Positions 1 through 9,403 of a stretch of 64,000 nucleotides of DNA are shown here, piece by piece. The position numbers and the translations under genes were made by a program. Origin of the DNA: Acinetobacter pecorum (GTDB lineage Bacteria > Pseudomonadota > Gammaproteobacteria > Pseudomonadales > Moraxellaceae); assembly GCF_014837015.1 (NCBI RefSeq), contig NZ_JACSPT010000015.1:18304-82303 (forward strand). Reading direction: 5' to 3'. Below the pieces are notes generated by a model. That model was not told where the DNA came from. It searched no databases and saw only the letters and a list, made by a program, of their open reading frames with translations. The stretch's first letter is position 1; the number at the start of each line of letters is the position of its first letter.

Positions 1-668
1 CCAGCGGCAAATCCCCTTATCAGTTACAGCAGATTGCCCTAAATTTTAAAGAGTCGGATATCCGCGATTTAACCTTGAACCGGCAAGGGATTATTGCCGG
101 ACAAAAATTGCAGGATTTCGTCAACAAGAATGTAGCGAACAAACCGATTGAGCAGTTCCCGATTCGCTTTGCTGCTGTTGCCACTCGTCTGGACAATGGC
201 CGCAAGGCAGATTTTATTAAAGGCAATGCCGGCCAGGCAGTTCGCGCGTCCTGCAGTATTCCGAATGTGTTTGTGCCTGCCGTGATTGGCGGCACCAAAT
301 ATGTCGACGGCGGCCTGGTCAGTCCGATTCCGGTCAAGACCGCCAAAGATATGGGAGCTGATATTGTGATTGCTGTGGATATTTCTGCCCGTCCAGATGG
401 CAATAAAGCCCTGAACATGTGGGGTGTACTGGATCAGACCCTGAATATTATGGGACAGCAAAGCATTCATGAGGAACTGAGTCAGGCCAATGTGGTGATC
501 CAGCCCAAAGTCGGCCATATCGGTACTTTAGACCTGAAAGCCAGCAATGCGACCATTCTGGAAGGTGAAAAAGCAGCCCAGCTGAAAATTCGTGCCATTG
601 AAAAAGCAATTACTGATTTCAAGCAGTCTCCTGCAGCACTTAAACCGCCGCGTCAGGCTAAATTTTGA
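1..668 (+). CDS. Patatin-like phospholipase (RssA-type), 5' end outside window
   Basis: The frame is open from the first bases, so this is the C-terminal part of a gene that begins upstream; the TTG at 75 is internal. About 222 codons are visible. The motif DGGLVSPIPV (near position 313) carries the Asp of the patatin Ser-Asp dyad, and the stretches before it (ATRLDNG, RASCSIPNVF) are typical of bacterial patatin/RssA proteins. The GXSXG nucleophile should lie upstream of the window. Family members hydrolyse acyl esters of lipids; the substrate here is unknown. It is followed by about 100 bp and then the nfeD/SPFH pair on the same strand, with no clear terminator between. Confidence 0.85.
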   Translation, partial: SGKSPYQLQQIALNFKESDIRDLTLNRQGIIAGQKLQDFVNKNVANKPIEQFPIRFAAVATRLDNGRKADFIKGNAGQAVRASCSIPNVFVPAVIGGTKYVDGGLVSPIPVKTAKDMGADIVIAVDISARPDGNKALNMWGVLDQTLNIMGQQSIHEELSQANVVIQPKVGHIGTLDLKASNATILEGEKAAQLKIRAIEKAITDFKQSPAALKPPRQAKF

Positions 669-770
669 TGCACGATTTTTTTATATTCATCTGCGGCCGC
701 ATCTGCTACATTGAAGATCAATCATATAAAGATGATGATTAATTAAATACTTAGCGATATAGGTCACGAT

Positions 771-1244
771 ATGGAATTAGTTCTTGAACCTTGGCACTGG
801 TTTGTATTAGGCATCCTTCTGATCCTGTCAGAATTACTGCTGCCCGCATTTGCTGCCCTTTGGTTCGGGATTGGTGCCGTCATGGTTGGTGTCCTGTACT
901 GGATGTTCCCGATGATGGGACTGACCACCCAGATCTTGACCTGGATCATACTTTCTGTACTGTGTACGCTGCTCTGGTTCAAGTTTATCAAACCGCTTTC
1001 CACTGACAAGACTAAAGCGGGTCTGTCGCGTGAGGCAACGATTGGCCAGATTGGTATGGTGATTCAGATCAATCTGGATCATGGGCAAATCCGGGTACGC
1101 TTTCCAATGCCAGTTTTAGGCTCTGATGAATGGGAATGCCGAACTCTGGACCCAGTTCAGGTCGGTGACCGTGTTCGCGTCGTGGATATTCTTGGAAACG
1201 ACCTGGTCGTACAACCTCACAGCACACATTATCAAAATCAATAA
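771..1244 (+). CDS. NfeD-like membrane protein
   Basis: 157 aa. Two or three hydrophobic segments in the first about 75 residues (WHWFVLGILLILSELLLPAF onward) are followed by a soluble C-terminal part of about 70 residues ending in VGDRVRVVDILGNDLVV, which fits the OB-fold NfeD domain. NfeD proteins normally pair with an SPFH/stomatin protein and are thought to help organise membrane microdomains. The SPFH gene follows 12 bp downstream, so the two are probably one transcription unit. The biochemical role is not known. Confidence 0.85.
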   Translation: MELVLEPWHWFVLGILLILSELLLPAFAALWFGIGAVMVGVLYWMFPMMGLTTQILTWIILSVLCTLLWFKFIKPLSTDKTKAGLSREATIGQIGMVIQINLDHGQIRVRFPMPVLGSDEWECRTLDPVQVGDRVRVVDILGNDLVVQPHSTHYQNQ

Positions 1245-1256
1245 GGTGAATAAGCT

Positions 1257-2111
1257 ATGTCTGGTGGTTCTATCATTGTTATCGCGTTTCTGGCCTTTGT
1301 GGCAATTACCATTTTTAAAGGGGTGCGGATTGTGCCGCAAGGCTACAAATGGATCGTACAGCGTCTGGGGAAATACCATACCACGCTAAATCCTGGCCTG
1401 AATTTTGTCATTCCCTATGTAGATGAAGTTGCCTATAAAGTCACAACCAAAGATATCGTTCTGGATATTCCTTCACAGGAAGTGATTACCCGTGATAACG
1501 CTGTCCTGCTGATGAATGCTGTGGCCTATATCAACCTGACCACACCGGAAAAAGCCGTGTACGGGATTGAAAACTACTCTTGGGCGATTCAGAACCTGGT
1601 ACAGACTTCACTGCGTTCGATTGTCGGGGAAATGGATCTGGATGATGCCTTGTCTTCACGTGACCATATCAAGGCACGCTTAAAATCCAGTATTTCCGAT
1701 GATATCTCGGACTGGGGTATTACCCTAAAGACTGTGGAAATTCAGGATATTAAACCTTCTATCACCATGCAGACTGCGATGGAAGAACAGGCAGCTGCGG
1801 AACGTCAGCGTCGTGCGACAGTCACCAAAGCTGACGGTGAAAAACAGGCCGCGATTCTGGAAGCGGACGGCCGTCTGGAAGCCTCTCGTCGTGATGCTGA
1901 AGCGCAAGTGGTACTGGCTGAATCTTCACAACGTGCAATTGACATGGTGACTTCCGCCATTGGTGATAATGAAATTCCGGTCGCCTATTTACTCGGTGAA
2001 CAGTATATTAAAGCCATGCAAGATATGGCCAAATCGCCAAATGCCAAGACTGTGGTACTGCCTGCTGATGTGCTGAATACCATTCGTGGTGTGATGGGAC
2101 GTCCTAACTAG
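1257..2111 (+). CDS. SPFH/Band 7 (stomatin-like, QmcA-type) membrane protein
   Basis: 284 aa. One N-terminal transmembrane anchor (about residues 5-20) is followed by an SPFH domain starting at RIVPQGYKWIVQRLGKY, with the family-typical LDIPSQEVITRDNA, and then an Ala/Glu/Arg-rich helical region (EEQAAAERQRRA to about residue 225). It resembles E. coli QmcA in length and order. SPFH proteins oligomerise on membranes and are linked to quality control and microdomains. It sits 12 bp after the nfeD-like gene. A G+C-rich inverted repeat follows the stop codon. Confidence 0.88.
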   Translation: MSGGSIIVIAFLAFVAITIFKGVRIVPQGYKWIVQRLGKYHTTLNPGLNFVIPYVDEVAYKVTTKDIVLDIPSQEVITRDNAVLLMNAVAYINLTTPEKAVYGIENYSWAIQNLVQTSLRSIVGEMDLDDALSSRDHIKARLKSSISDDISDWGITLKTVEIQDIKPSITMQTAMEEQAAAERQRRATVTKADGEKQAAILEADGRLEASRRDAEAQVVLAESSQRAIDMVTSAIGDNEIPVAYLLGEQYIKAMQDMAKSPNAKTVVLPADVLNTIRGVMGRPN

Positions 2112-2129
2112 ATTTAATAAATACTTCAT

Positions 2130-2155
2130 AATAGGCAGCCAATTGGTTGCCTATT
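2130..2155 (+). terminator. Rho-independent terminator after SPFH gene
   Basis: Inverted repeat ATAGGCAGCC-AATT-GGTTGCCTAT (one G-T pair) followed by TTTCTCTT, about 20 bp after the SPFH stop. Confidence 0.65.
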
Positions 2156-2324
2156 TCTCTTGAAAATAAGAAAATCTCAGCAAAGATTGTGAATTTATGG
2201 TTAAATTTCGCGTTTATTTTTGAAATCTCCTGGATTCGATGTTGCCTGACTTTCGGATTAAAGTTTCTCGCATCTGTCACAATCCTTATTTCGATCTACT
2301 GTCCAACTTAAAAATGGATACCGT

Positions 2325-3815
2325 ATGAGCTCCCTAAATCCAACCTTAATTACCTTTCTTTTTTATATTGTCGCCATGGTGGTGATTGGCCTGATCGCTT
2401 ATCGTGCGACAAGCAACTTTTCCGATTACATCTTAGGGGGCCGACGTTTAGGGAGTTTCGTAACTGCACTTTCTGCAGGGGCTTCCGACATGAGTGGCTG
2501 GCTACTGATGGGTCTGCCCGGTGCAATTTATCTTTCCGGCCTGTCTGAAATGTGGATTGCCATCGGTCTGATTATTGGTGCCTGGCTCAACTGGCTGCTG
2601 GTCGCTGGCCGTTTACGCGTACATACCGAAGTCCAGCACAATGCCCTGACCCTGCCGGATTATTTCTCGAATCGCTTCAATGACCAGAAAAAAATCCTGC
2701 GTGTGGTTTCTGCATTCGTCATTCTGATTTTCTTTGCGATTTACTGTGCTTCCGGCATGGTTGCAGGCGCACGTCTGTTCGAAAGCATGTTTGGCATGTC
2801 TTACAGTACCGCGCTCTGGATCAGTGCCATTGCCACCATCAGCTATGTGTTTATTGGTGGCTTCCTGGCGGTGAGCTGGACCGATACCATTCAGGCAGGT
2901 CTGATGATTTTTGCCCTGTTGCTGACGCCAATCGTGACGTTGATGGCATTTTCAGACATGTCCCAGGTGACTTTGGCACTGGAAGCTGCCCGTCCTCAAG
3001 CAATGAATATTCTGGGTGATCTGAGCGTTGTTGCGGTTATTTCCCTGCTCGCCTGGGGTCTGGGTTACTTTGGCCAGCCGCATATTCTGGTACGCTTCAT
3101 GGCAGCAGATTCGGTCAAGTCAATTCCAAATGCACGCCGTATCGGCATGACCTGGATGATTCTATGTCTGGGTGGTGCGGTGGCAGCCGGCTTCTTCGGG
3201 ATCGCCTATTTCCAGCAGCATCCAGAACTGGCAACTGCAGTGAATGCCAATCCTGAAACAGTATTTATGGAACTGACCAAAATCCTGTTTAACCCATGGA
3301 TTGCAGGTGTGGTGCTTGCTGCCATTCTTGCCGCAGTAATGAGTACTTTAAGCTGTCAGCTCTTGGTCTGCTCAAGCACCCTGACTGAAGATTTCTATAA
3401 GTCTTTCCTGCGTAAAAATGCCTCGCAAAAAGAACTGGTCTGGGTTGGCCGTTTGATGGTACTGCTGATTGCCTTGCTGGCGATCTGGATGGCGGGTAAT
3501 CCTGAATCCAAAGTACTGGGGCTGGTGGCGTATGCCTGGGCAGGTTTTGGTGCCGCCTTTGGTCCGCTGATTATCCTGTCACTGTTCTGGAAACGCATGA
3601 CCTTGAATGGTGCTTTGGCAGGGATGATCATAGGTGCAGTCGTGGTTATTTTCTGGAAGAACCTGTTTGCTGACACTGGACTGTATGAAATCGTTCCTGG
3701 CTTTATCTGTTCAATGCTGGCGATTGTGGTGGTGAGCCTGATGGGTAAAGCGCCAACAGCAGAAGTGACTGACCGTTTTGAAGAAGCGGAACGCCTTTAC
3801 AACGAAAGCAAATAA
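2325..3815 (+). CDS. putP: Sodium/proline symporter
   Basis: 496 aa, the usual PutP length, with 12-13 hydrophobic segments of the sodium:solute symporter (SSS) family. Recognisable stretches include the start of TM2 (GGRRLGSFVTALSAGASDMSG), the Na+-site region around SAGASDMSGW, and the cytoplasmic-side GQPHILVRFMAA. It should import proline with Na+ across the inner membrane, for nutrition or osmoprotection. It is a single gene with its own terminator. No proline dehydrogenase gene is visible nearby. The amino acid permease at 6549 could share substrates but belongs to a different family. Confidence 0.93.
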   Translation: MSSLNPTLITFLFYIVAMVVIGLIAYRATSNFSDYILGGRRLGSFVTALSAGASDMSGWLLMGLPGAIYLSGLSEMWIAIGLIIGAWLNWLLVAGRLRVHTEVQHNALTLPDYFSNRFNDQKKILRVVSAFVILIFFAIYCASGMVAGARLFESMFGMSYSTALWISAIATISYVFIGGFLAVSWTDTIQAGLMIFALLLTPIVTLMAFSDMSQVTLALEAARPQAMNILGDLSVVAVISLLAWGLGYFGQPHILVRFMAADSVKSIPNARRIGMTWMILCLGGAVAAGFFGIAYFQQHPELATAVNANPETVFMELTKILFNPWIAGVVLAAILAAVMSTLSCQLLVCSSTLTEDFYKSFLRKNASQKELVWVGRLMVLLIALLAIWMAGNPESKVLGLVAYAWAGFGAAFGPLIILSLFWKRMTLNGALAGMIIGAVVVIFWKNLFADTGLYEIVPGFICSMLAIVVVSLMGKAPTAEVTDRFEEAERLYNESK

Positions 3816-3828
3816 TTCTGTAGCAACT

Positions 3829-3857
3829 AAAAAAGAGGACTTGAAGTCCTCTTTTTT
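3829..3857. terminator. Bidirectional terminator between putP and ispA
   Basis: Near-perfect palindrome AAGAGGACTT-G-AAGTCCTCTT flanked by A6 and T6, placed between the convergent ends of putP and ispA, so it can serve both. Confidence 0.9.
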
Positions 3858-3892
3858 ATGGAATGCTCTTATACCTCAGAAGAATGTTCCAA

Positions 3893-4801
3893 TCAGCTTT
3901 TGCGCGTGAGCAGGAACCGGGTAATTTGCATCAACTCTTCCGCCTGATCTTCAAAATGGTTCAAGGCATTGATTGCCTGATCGTGTAATTGCTGGGCATA
4001 GGCTTTGGCCTGCTCCAGACCCATCAATGCCGGATAGGTTGATTTTTCAACCTGTTCATCTTTACCTGCAGTTTTCCCCAAGACTTCGGTATCGGAAATA
4101 ATATCCAGAATATCATCCTGTACCTGGAAGGCCAGACCAATCGCCTGTCCAAACTCACGTAATTTAGGAATGGCCAGATCGGTACCTTCAAAGATTGTCA
4201 CCGCCGCCATCATGATCGCGGCACTAATCAAAGCACCAGTTTTATTGCGATGGATGGTTTCCAGTGCCTGCTGATCGATTTTTTTGCCTTCAGACTGTAA
4301 ATCTAAAACCTGACCATTCACCATTTTCGAAGAAGCGGTTGCCAGAATCTGCATCTGTTTCAGTACAATGGAAGCTTCTACCGCTGGCCCCTGATCAAAC
4401 AGACGGCTACCCAAGATTTCGAAAGCCATAGACTGCAGGATATCACCTGCCAAAAGTGCTGTATCTTCTCCATAAGCCACATGACAGGTTGGCTGGCCAC
4501 GGCGCAACAAATCATTGTCCATACACGGCAGATCATCATGGGCCAGTGAATAGCAGTGAATAAACTCGATCGCAACCGCTGCACGACGCACTGCAGCACT
4601 ATTCTGGTTGGGTTTTAATGCAGCGGTGGCATAGCATAGCGCTGGACGTACCCGCTTGCCACCCAGCATCACAGCATGATGGACTGCCGACCTTAACGGT
4701 TCCGGAATGGCAAAGGCTTCCAGAGCGGTCAATAAATCCTGTTGAATGCGGTGTTGTGCTTGTGTGAGTGCATGGGTTGATACGTCAGTGATAGATGACA
4801 C
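3893..4801 (-). CDS. ispA: Farnesyl diphosphate synthase (short-chain polyprenyl synthase)
   Basis: 302 aa, typical for IspA. The first Asp-rich motif is DDLPCMDND, preceded by EFIHCYSLAH; the second is DDILD within FQVQDDILDIISD. The substrate-binding GGKRVRPAL lies near residue 50. It condenses IPP with DMAPP and GPP to make farnesyl diphosphate for ubiquinone and undecaprenyl-phosphate synthesis in the cytoplasm. The start codon is GTG at 4801, with GAGG 5 bases upstream. It stands alone here and is not next to dxs or xseB, where some proteobacteria carry it. The product chain length is inferred from family and size. Confidence 0.93.
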   Translation of the reverse strand: MSSITDVSTHALTQAQHRIQQDLLTALEAFAIPEPLRSAVHHAVMLGGKRVRPALCYATAALKPNQNSAAVRRAAVAIEFIHCYSLAHDDLPCMDNDLLRRGQPTCHVAYGEDTALLAGDILQSMAFEILGSRLFDQGPAVEASIVLKQMQILATASSKMVNGQVLDLQSEGKKIDQQALETIHRNKTGALISAAIMMAAVTIFEGTDLAIPKLREFGQAIGLAFQVQDDILDIISDTEVLGKTAGKDEQVEKSTYPALMGLEQAKAYAQQLHDQAINALNHFEDQAEELMQITRFLLTRKS

Positions 4802-4971
4802 ATTCGCCTCGAATACGTAGTCCAGAAGAATAAAATGACAAGCGAATAAATGCCTGTACGCTGATCAGGCATTGTACCTAGAAATGCCTTGAATTTTCAG
4901 CCATAAATCGAATTGTTCTGCTGAAATTTGCTATTCAACATCAAATAAGCAAGTCAGAGATTTTAAACCAT

Positions 4972-5000
4972 AAAAAACCACCGCAGAACCGGTGGTTTTA
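4972..5000 (-). terminator. Terminator after prpF
   Basis: Stem AAAACCACCG/CGGTGGTTTT with loop CAGAAC. Read on the minus strand it ends in a T-run just after the prpF stop codon. Confidence 0.8.
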
Positions 5001-5025
5001 TTCAGGCTAAAAGTATGCACCGCTT

Positions 5026-6216
5026 TTAAACGAGAACATCTTCTGGTACGCGCACCCAGCCTTCCATCAATACACGGGCACTGCGGCTCATAATCGCTTT
5101 CTTCACTTTCCACTCACCATTTTCAAAACTTGCTTGAGCACCCACTCTCAAAGTCCCGGAAGGATGACCGAAATGCACCGCTTCACGCTCTACTCCGCCT
5201 GCGACCCGGTTTACCAATGTTCCGGGAATGGCAGCTGCCGTACCAATGGCCACAGCAGCTGTGCCCATCATGGCATGATGGAGTTTACCCATAGACAAGG
5301 CACGAACCAGAATATCGGTATCAGATTCGGTGACCGTCTTGCCACTGGACGAAGTATAAGTTTTAGATGGGGCAATAAATGCAATTTTTGGGGTGTGTTG
5401 TCGGGTAACTGCTTCTGCAATATCCTGAATCAGCCCCATTTTCTTCGCAGCATAGGCACGAATCGTTTCAAATTTTGTCAAGGCTGCTACATCATTATTA
5501 ATATGATCCTGAAGCTCGGTGCCCTTATAGCCGAGATCTCCAGCATTCAAAAATACGGTTGGAATGCCGGCATTAATCATCGTTACTTCGAAACTGCCAA
5601 TATTGGGAACTTCCAATGTATCGACCAGATTGCCTGTCGGAAACATGGAACCGCCTTCTGCATCATCATCGGCAGGGTCCAGAAACTCGATCTGCACTTC
5701 AGCTGCAGGAAAGGTGACGCCATCCAGTTCGAAATCACCCAATTCCTGTACCTGTCCACTCTGTATCGGTACATGTGCAATAATGGTTTTCTGAATATTG
5801 GCCTGCCAGATGCGTACCTGACACAACCCGTTTTCAGGAATACGTTCAGCCTCGACCAGCCCGTTGGAAATAGCGAATGCCCCGACTGCCGCAGTCAGAT
5901 TGCCGCAGTTACCGCTCCAGTCGATATAAGGGCGCTCAATTGATACCTGACCAAATAAATAATCGACATCATGATCGGCTTGCTGGCTTTTCGACAGGAT
6001 GACCGTTTTACTGGTACTGGAACTGGCGCCCCCCATGCCATCGATCTGCTTCCCATAAGGGTCGGGGCTACCAATCACACGTAGCAAAAGCTGATCACGA
6101 ATCCGGCCAGCCTGTTGTGCCTGTGCAGGCAGATCATCCAGCTTAAAGAAAACACCTTTGCTGGTTCCTCCACGCATATAGGTTGCAGGAATCTTGATTT
6201 GGACTGCAGAACTCAT
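5026..6216 (-). CDS. prpF: 2-methylaconitate cis-trans isomerase (PrpF family)
   Basis: 396 aa, the normal PrpF length. The N-terminal YMRGGTSKGVFF, the glycine-rich GMGGASSSTSKTVIL and DWSGNCGNLTAAVGAF match the PrpF proteins of the AcnD-dependent 2-methylcitrate cycle. There PrpF isomerises 2-methylaconitate during propionate catabolism. GalD-type 4-oxalomesaconate tautomerases share the fold but are shorter and diverge in these stretches. The gene is isolated: no prpB, prpC or acnD lies within the window. It has its own terminator and is divergent from the permease at 6549. The fold and family are firm; the physiological pathway is inferred. Confidence 0.88.
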   Translation of the reverse strand: MSSAVQIKIPATYMRGGTSKGVFFKLDDLPAQAQQAGRIRDQLLLRVIGSPDPYGKQIDGMGGASSSTSKTVILSKSQQADHDVDYLFGQVSIERPYIDWSGNCGNLTAAVGAFAISNGLVEAERIPENGLCQVRIWQANIQKTIIAHVPIQSGQVQELGDFELDGVTFPAAEVQIEFLDPADDDAEGGSMFPTGNLVDTLEVPNIGSFEVTMINAGIPTVFLNAGDLGYKGTELQDHINNDVAALTKFETIRAYAAKKMGLIQDIAEAVTRQHTPKIAFIAPSKTYTSSSGKTVTESDTDILVRALSMGKLHHAMMGTAAVAIGTAAAIPGTLVNRVAGGVEREAVHFGHPSGTLRVGAQASFENGEWKVKKAIMSRSARVLMEGWVRVPEDVLV

Positions 6217-6548
6217 GACTTATTTCATCCTTTGAATTGTCTTTGTTGTGGTAGTGCTTATGGAATATTTGTACCAAGAGTATAATCAGTTTCAGGCCAA
6301 GTGAGTGCAGTGTTCCGACCTAAGTATAAAAAACCGGCATTTGTATGCAGGCAAAAAAACAGAAAACTCATCAGTTATAATTAAAATAAAATTAATATAT
6401 TGATTCATATATGGTTTCTTTAATTCGTTTTTTATAATTTTTTATTATAAACACCATAATAATATTTCATTCAAATGCTTGTACTAGGTTTCTTAACTTT
6501 CATCCTTTACAATCTTCATACTTATTTTCCATTGTCGGGCTGAACACT
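6217..6548. other. Divergent promoter region between prpF and permease
   Basis: About 330 bp separate the divergent starts of prpF and the amino acid permease. The permease-proximal half is very AT-rich. Promoters for both genes must lie here, but I could not assign convincing -35/-10 pairs, and I see no clear operator palindrome or small ORF. Confidence 0.5.
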
Positions 6549-7901
6549 TTGAATAACGAGTCTTCACAACTTCAGCGTGGCTTAAAGAACCGTCATATTC
6601 AATTGATCGCCATGGGCGGCGCAATTGGCACAGGCTTATTCTTAGGTTCCGCACAGGTGATCCAATCTGCGGGTCCTTCCATTATTTTGGGCTATGCCAT
6701 TGGTGGCTTGATTGCATTTTTAATCATGCGTCAATTGGGTGAGATGATTGTTCATGAACCTGTCGCAGGTTCATTCAGCCATTTTGCTTATAAATACTGG
6801 GGCAAATTCCCCGGTTTCCTTGCGGGCTGGAACTACTGGATTTTGTATATCCTGGTGGCCATGACCGAACTCACCGCTGTTGCGAAATATATCAACTACT
6901 GGTGGCCTCATATTCCAGCCTGGGCATCGGTACTGTTTTTCTTTATCGTGATTACACTGGTCAACCTCGGCAATGTGAAATTCTACGGTGAATCGGAATT
7001 CTGGCTATCTATCATTAAAGTAACTGCGGTTATTTCGATGATTGTCTTTGGCTTGTATCTGATCCTGACAGCTGATGCTTCTTCAGGTGCCTCTTTTAGC
7101 AACCTCTGGACCGCGGGTGGTTTCTTCCCGAATGGTTTTGAAGGTCTGTTCTATATGCTGGCCTTCCTGATGTTTGCTTTTGGTGGTATTGAACTGATCG
7201 GTATGGCTGCAGCAGAAGCTGAAAATCCGGAAAAAACCATTCCGAAAGCCATTAATCAGGTCGTGTTCCGTATTCTGATTTTCTATGTCGGTGCACTGAC
7301 CATTCTGTTGTCTTTGGTGCCTTGGAACCAGCTGGAGCTCGGTGGTCTGGACAAAAGCCCGTTCGTGATGATTTTCAGCCAGCTGGGTATCGACTGGGCG
7401 GCACATCTGCTTAACTTTATTATCCTGACTGCAGCGCTGTCTGTGTATAACAGTGGTATGTATGCCAACAGCCGTATGTTGTATGGTCTGGCTCAGCAAG
7501 GAAACGCACCTAAAGTATTCATGAAAGTGAATAAACAAGGTACGCCGATTCCTGCCGTATTATTCTCTGCTGTACTGATTTTTGGCTGTGTACTGCTTAA
7601 TTACTTCGTACCTGAAGATGCCTTAAGCCACCTGATTTATATTGTAGTCGGTGCACTTGTACTCAACTGGGCCATGATCAGTCTGACCCATCTCAAGTTT
7701 ATCCAGACTATGAAGAAACAGGGCATCGTAACCAAATTCCCGGCGCTCTGGTCCCCTGCAAGCAATATACTGGTATTGGCCTTTATCGCCACCATCCTGT
7801 ACATCATGTGGACACAAGGTTTTCAAGAATCTGTCTATATGATTCCTGTCTGGATCGTGGTGATGTATATCGTATTCAAACTGCTGCATTCAAAAAAATA
7901 A
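6549..7901 (+). CDS. Amino acid permease (APC superfamily, AAT/ProY-AroP type)
   Basis: 450 aa, with about 12 transmembrane segments. The opening LQRGLKNRHIQLIAMGGAIGTGLFLGS is diagnostic of the AAT subfamily (AroP, GabP, ProY, CycA). The next stretch, LGEMIVHEPVAGSFSHFAYKYWG, is also typical. It should be a proton-coupled amino acid importer in the inner membrane; the substrate cannot be read from sequence. The start is TTG at 6549, the only start near the conserved N-terminus. It is a single gene with a strong terminator, divergent from prpF. Confidence 0.9.
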   Translation: MNNESSQLQRGLKNRHIQLIAMGGAIGTGLFLGSAQVIQSAGPSIILGYAIGGLIAFLIMRQLGEMIVHEPVAGSFSHFAYKYWGKFPGFLAGWNYWILYILVAMTELTAVAKYINYWWPHIPAWASVLFFFIVITLVNLGNVKFYGESEFWLSIIKVTAVISMIVFGLYLILTADASSGASFSNLWTAGGFFPNGFEGLFYMLAFLMFAFGGIELIGMAAAEAENPEKTIPKAINQVVFRILIFYVGALTILLSLVPWNQLELGGLDKSPFVMIFSQLGIDWAAHLLNFIILTAALSVYNSGMYANSRMLYGLAQQGNAPKVFMKVNKQGTPIPAVLFSAVLIFGCVLLNYFVPEDALSHLIYIVVGALVLNWAMISLTHLKFIQTMKKQGIVTKFPALWSPASNILVLAFIATILYIMWTQGFQESVYMIPVWIVVMYIVFKLLHSKK

Positions 7902-7928
7902 CGGAAAAATCTTCTTATTCCTGATTTT

Positions 7929-7961
7929 TAAAGTTATTGCTTCGGCAATAACTTTTTTTTT
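7929..7961 (+). terminator. Terminator after permease
   Basis: Stem AAAGTTATTGC/GCAATAACTTT with a TTCG tetraloop and a T-run of 9 or more, about 30 bp after the permease stop. Confidence 0.93.
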
Positions 7962-7992
7962 TGTGTTTTTTGCAGTACATTAGCCTTCTTTT

Positions 7993-8068
7993 GCGCCCTT
8001 AGCTTAACTGGATAGAGCAGTTGCCTCCTAAGCGACCGACGTGGGTTCGAGTCCCGCAGGGCGTACCA
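7993..8068 (+). tRNA. tRNA-Arg (anticodon CCT)
   Basis: 76 nt cloverleaf. The acceptor stem GCGCCCT/AGGGCGT has a G-U first pair; discriminator A is followed by an encoded CCA. D-arm AGCTTAACTGGATAGAGC; anticodon stem GTTGC/GCGAC around loop CTCCTAA, so the anticodon is CCU and reads AGG; T-loop GTTCGAGTC. It lies about 30 bp after the permease terminator. I see no integrase or direct repeat of its 3' end downstream, so it does not mark a visible integration event. Confidence 0.95.
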
Positions 8069-8274
8069 TTTATTTTCATTTTTTTAGATTGGCCCGTTTT
8101 TTTATAGAATGGCCTTCCCCCGACACTGCTCTATCAAATACGCTCAGAGCCAATGCTATTGCTTTAGAGTATAATTTAGCAAGACAAGTCCACTGGTCTG
8201 CCCTCCCTATACAATATCCGCTTGCCCACCCCCCTACAGATACTTTTTCAACATATGACATATTCGATGTATGG

Positions 8275-9402
8275 CTAAGCCATGGTATGAATAGTGTCCT
8301 TAAAGCGTTTCCATGCTACATAGAAAAATACCGTGCCAATGCCAATGAGCCAGAGAAATGCAGGCCAGACCACACTTAGCCCGGCATTTCTATACAAAAT
8401 GGCCTGAGCAAGTTCGACAAAGTGTGTGGTCGGAGCAATCAGCATCACATTTTGCAGTACTTCAGGCATACTTTCACGTGGCGTCATTCCACCAGACAGC
8501 ATTTGCATCGGGATCAGAGTCAACATCATCAAAAGGCCAAATTGCGGCATTGACTTGGACATGGTCGCCAAATAAATACCCATCGAAGTAGTCGCGAATA
8601 AGGTTAATAATGCTCCGAAAAAGAACAGCCACAGATTCCCCTCTATCGGTACCTTCAAGATGATCTGTACCACCAGTTTCAAACCTAAAAATGCTGCAAG
8701 CAAAACCACCAGGCTCATCGACCAGACTTTGGACATCATAATTTCAAATACGGTGACCGGCATGACCATCAGATGTTCTATCGTACCGTGTTCACGTTCA
8801 CGGATTAAAGCCGCACCAGTTAGAATAATGGACAGCATTGCCACGTTATTGATGATTTGCATCACGCTCCCAAACCATTTCTGGTCAAGTACAGGGTTAA
8901 AACGTGCCCGCATTTCCAGTTCTACTGGCAGGGTGCTTATTTCACGGTGACGCAGAACGTATTCATTGACTTCGGACAGTATAATCTGCTGAATATAACC
9001 CGCCCCGACCATGGCCTGAGTCATCCGCGTGGCATCAACATTGACCTGAATCGTTGCCTCTCTCCCTGCCAGTATATCTTCCTGAAAATTGACCGGAATA
9101 TTCAGGGCGAAAGTAAATTCTCCGGCATCCATTCCGGCATCCATATGATTCAGTTCAGTCGTCTGGGGTAGAAAGTAGGGAGGATAAAAAGCCGAGCTTA
9201 TCCGCTCCGACAAGGTTGAATGATCTTCATCCACAATTGCGATGGGTGCCATATTCAGACTGTCAGGCATAGCGGTTGCAGCCGTATAGACGGCGACGGT
9301 AAAAGTATAGACAATCAGAATCAGCATGACCGGATCACGCCATAGACTCCACAGTTCCTTGCAACCGAGCAGATAGATATTCTTTATTTTCTGGCTGACC
9401 AT
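8275..9402 (-). CDS. yhhJ: ABC-2 type transporter permease (YhhJ-like)
   Basis: 375 aa, the length I recall for E. coli YhhJ. It has an N-terminal transmembrane segment after KELWSLWRDPVM, a large periplasmic domain (about residues 45-175) and five or six C-terminal membrane segments, with EREHGTIEHLMVMPV before the core, as in ABC-2 permeases. It starts 1 bp after the stop of the RbbA-like gene and is the last gene of the exporter cluster. It probably forms the membrane channel together with the RbbA permease domain. The exported substrate is unknown. Confidence 0.85.
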   Translation of the reverse strand: MVSQKIKNIYLLGCKELWSLWRDPVMLILIVYTFTVAVYTAATAMPDSLNMAPIAIVDEDHSTLSERISSAFYPPYFLPQTTELNHMDAGMDAGEFTFALNIPVNFQEDILAGREATIQVNVDATRMTQAMVGAGYIQQIILSEVNEYVLRHREISTLPVELEMRARFNPVLDQKWFGSVMQIINNVAMLSIILTGAALIREREHGTIEHLMVMPVTVFEIMMSKVWSMSLVVLLAAFLGLKLVVQIILKVPIEGNLWLFFFGALLTLFATTSMGIYLATMSKSMPQFGLLMMLTLIPMQMLSGGMTPRESMPEVLQNVMLIAPTTHFVELAQAILYRNAGLSVVWPAFLWLIGIGTVFFYVAWKRFKDTIHTMA

Positions 9403-9403
9403 G

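Noticed and set aside
69..518. Long reverse ORF over the patatin gene
   Set aside because: It is a shadow of the forward patatin frame, which carries family motifs; the reverse frame has no ribosome binding site or recognisable motif.
5134..5943. 269-aa forward ORF inside prpF
   Set aside because: It is antisense to a clear PrpF protein; the translation is rich in Cys, His and Arg and shows no domain.
7993..8275. tRNA-Arg as an attachment site
   Set aside because: No integrase and no repeat of the tRNA 3' end follow within the window.
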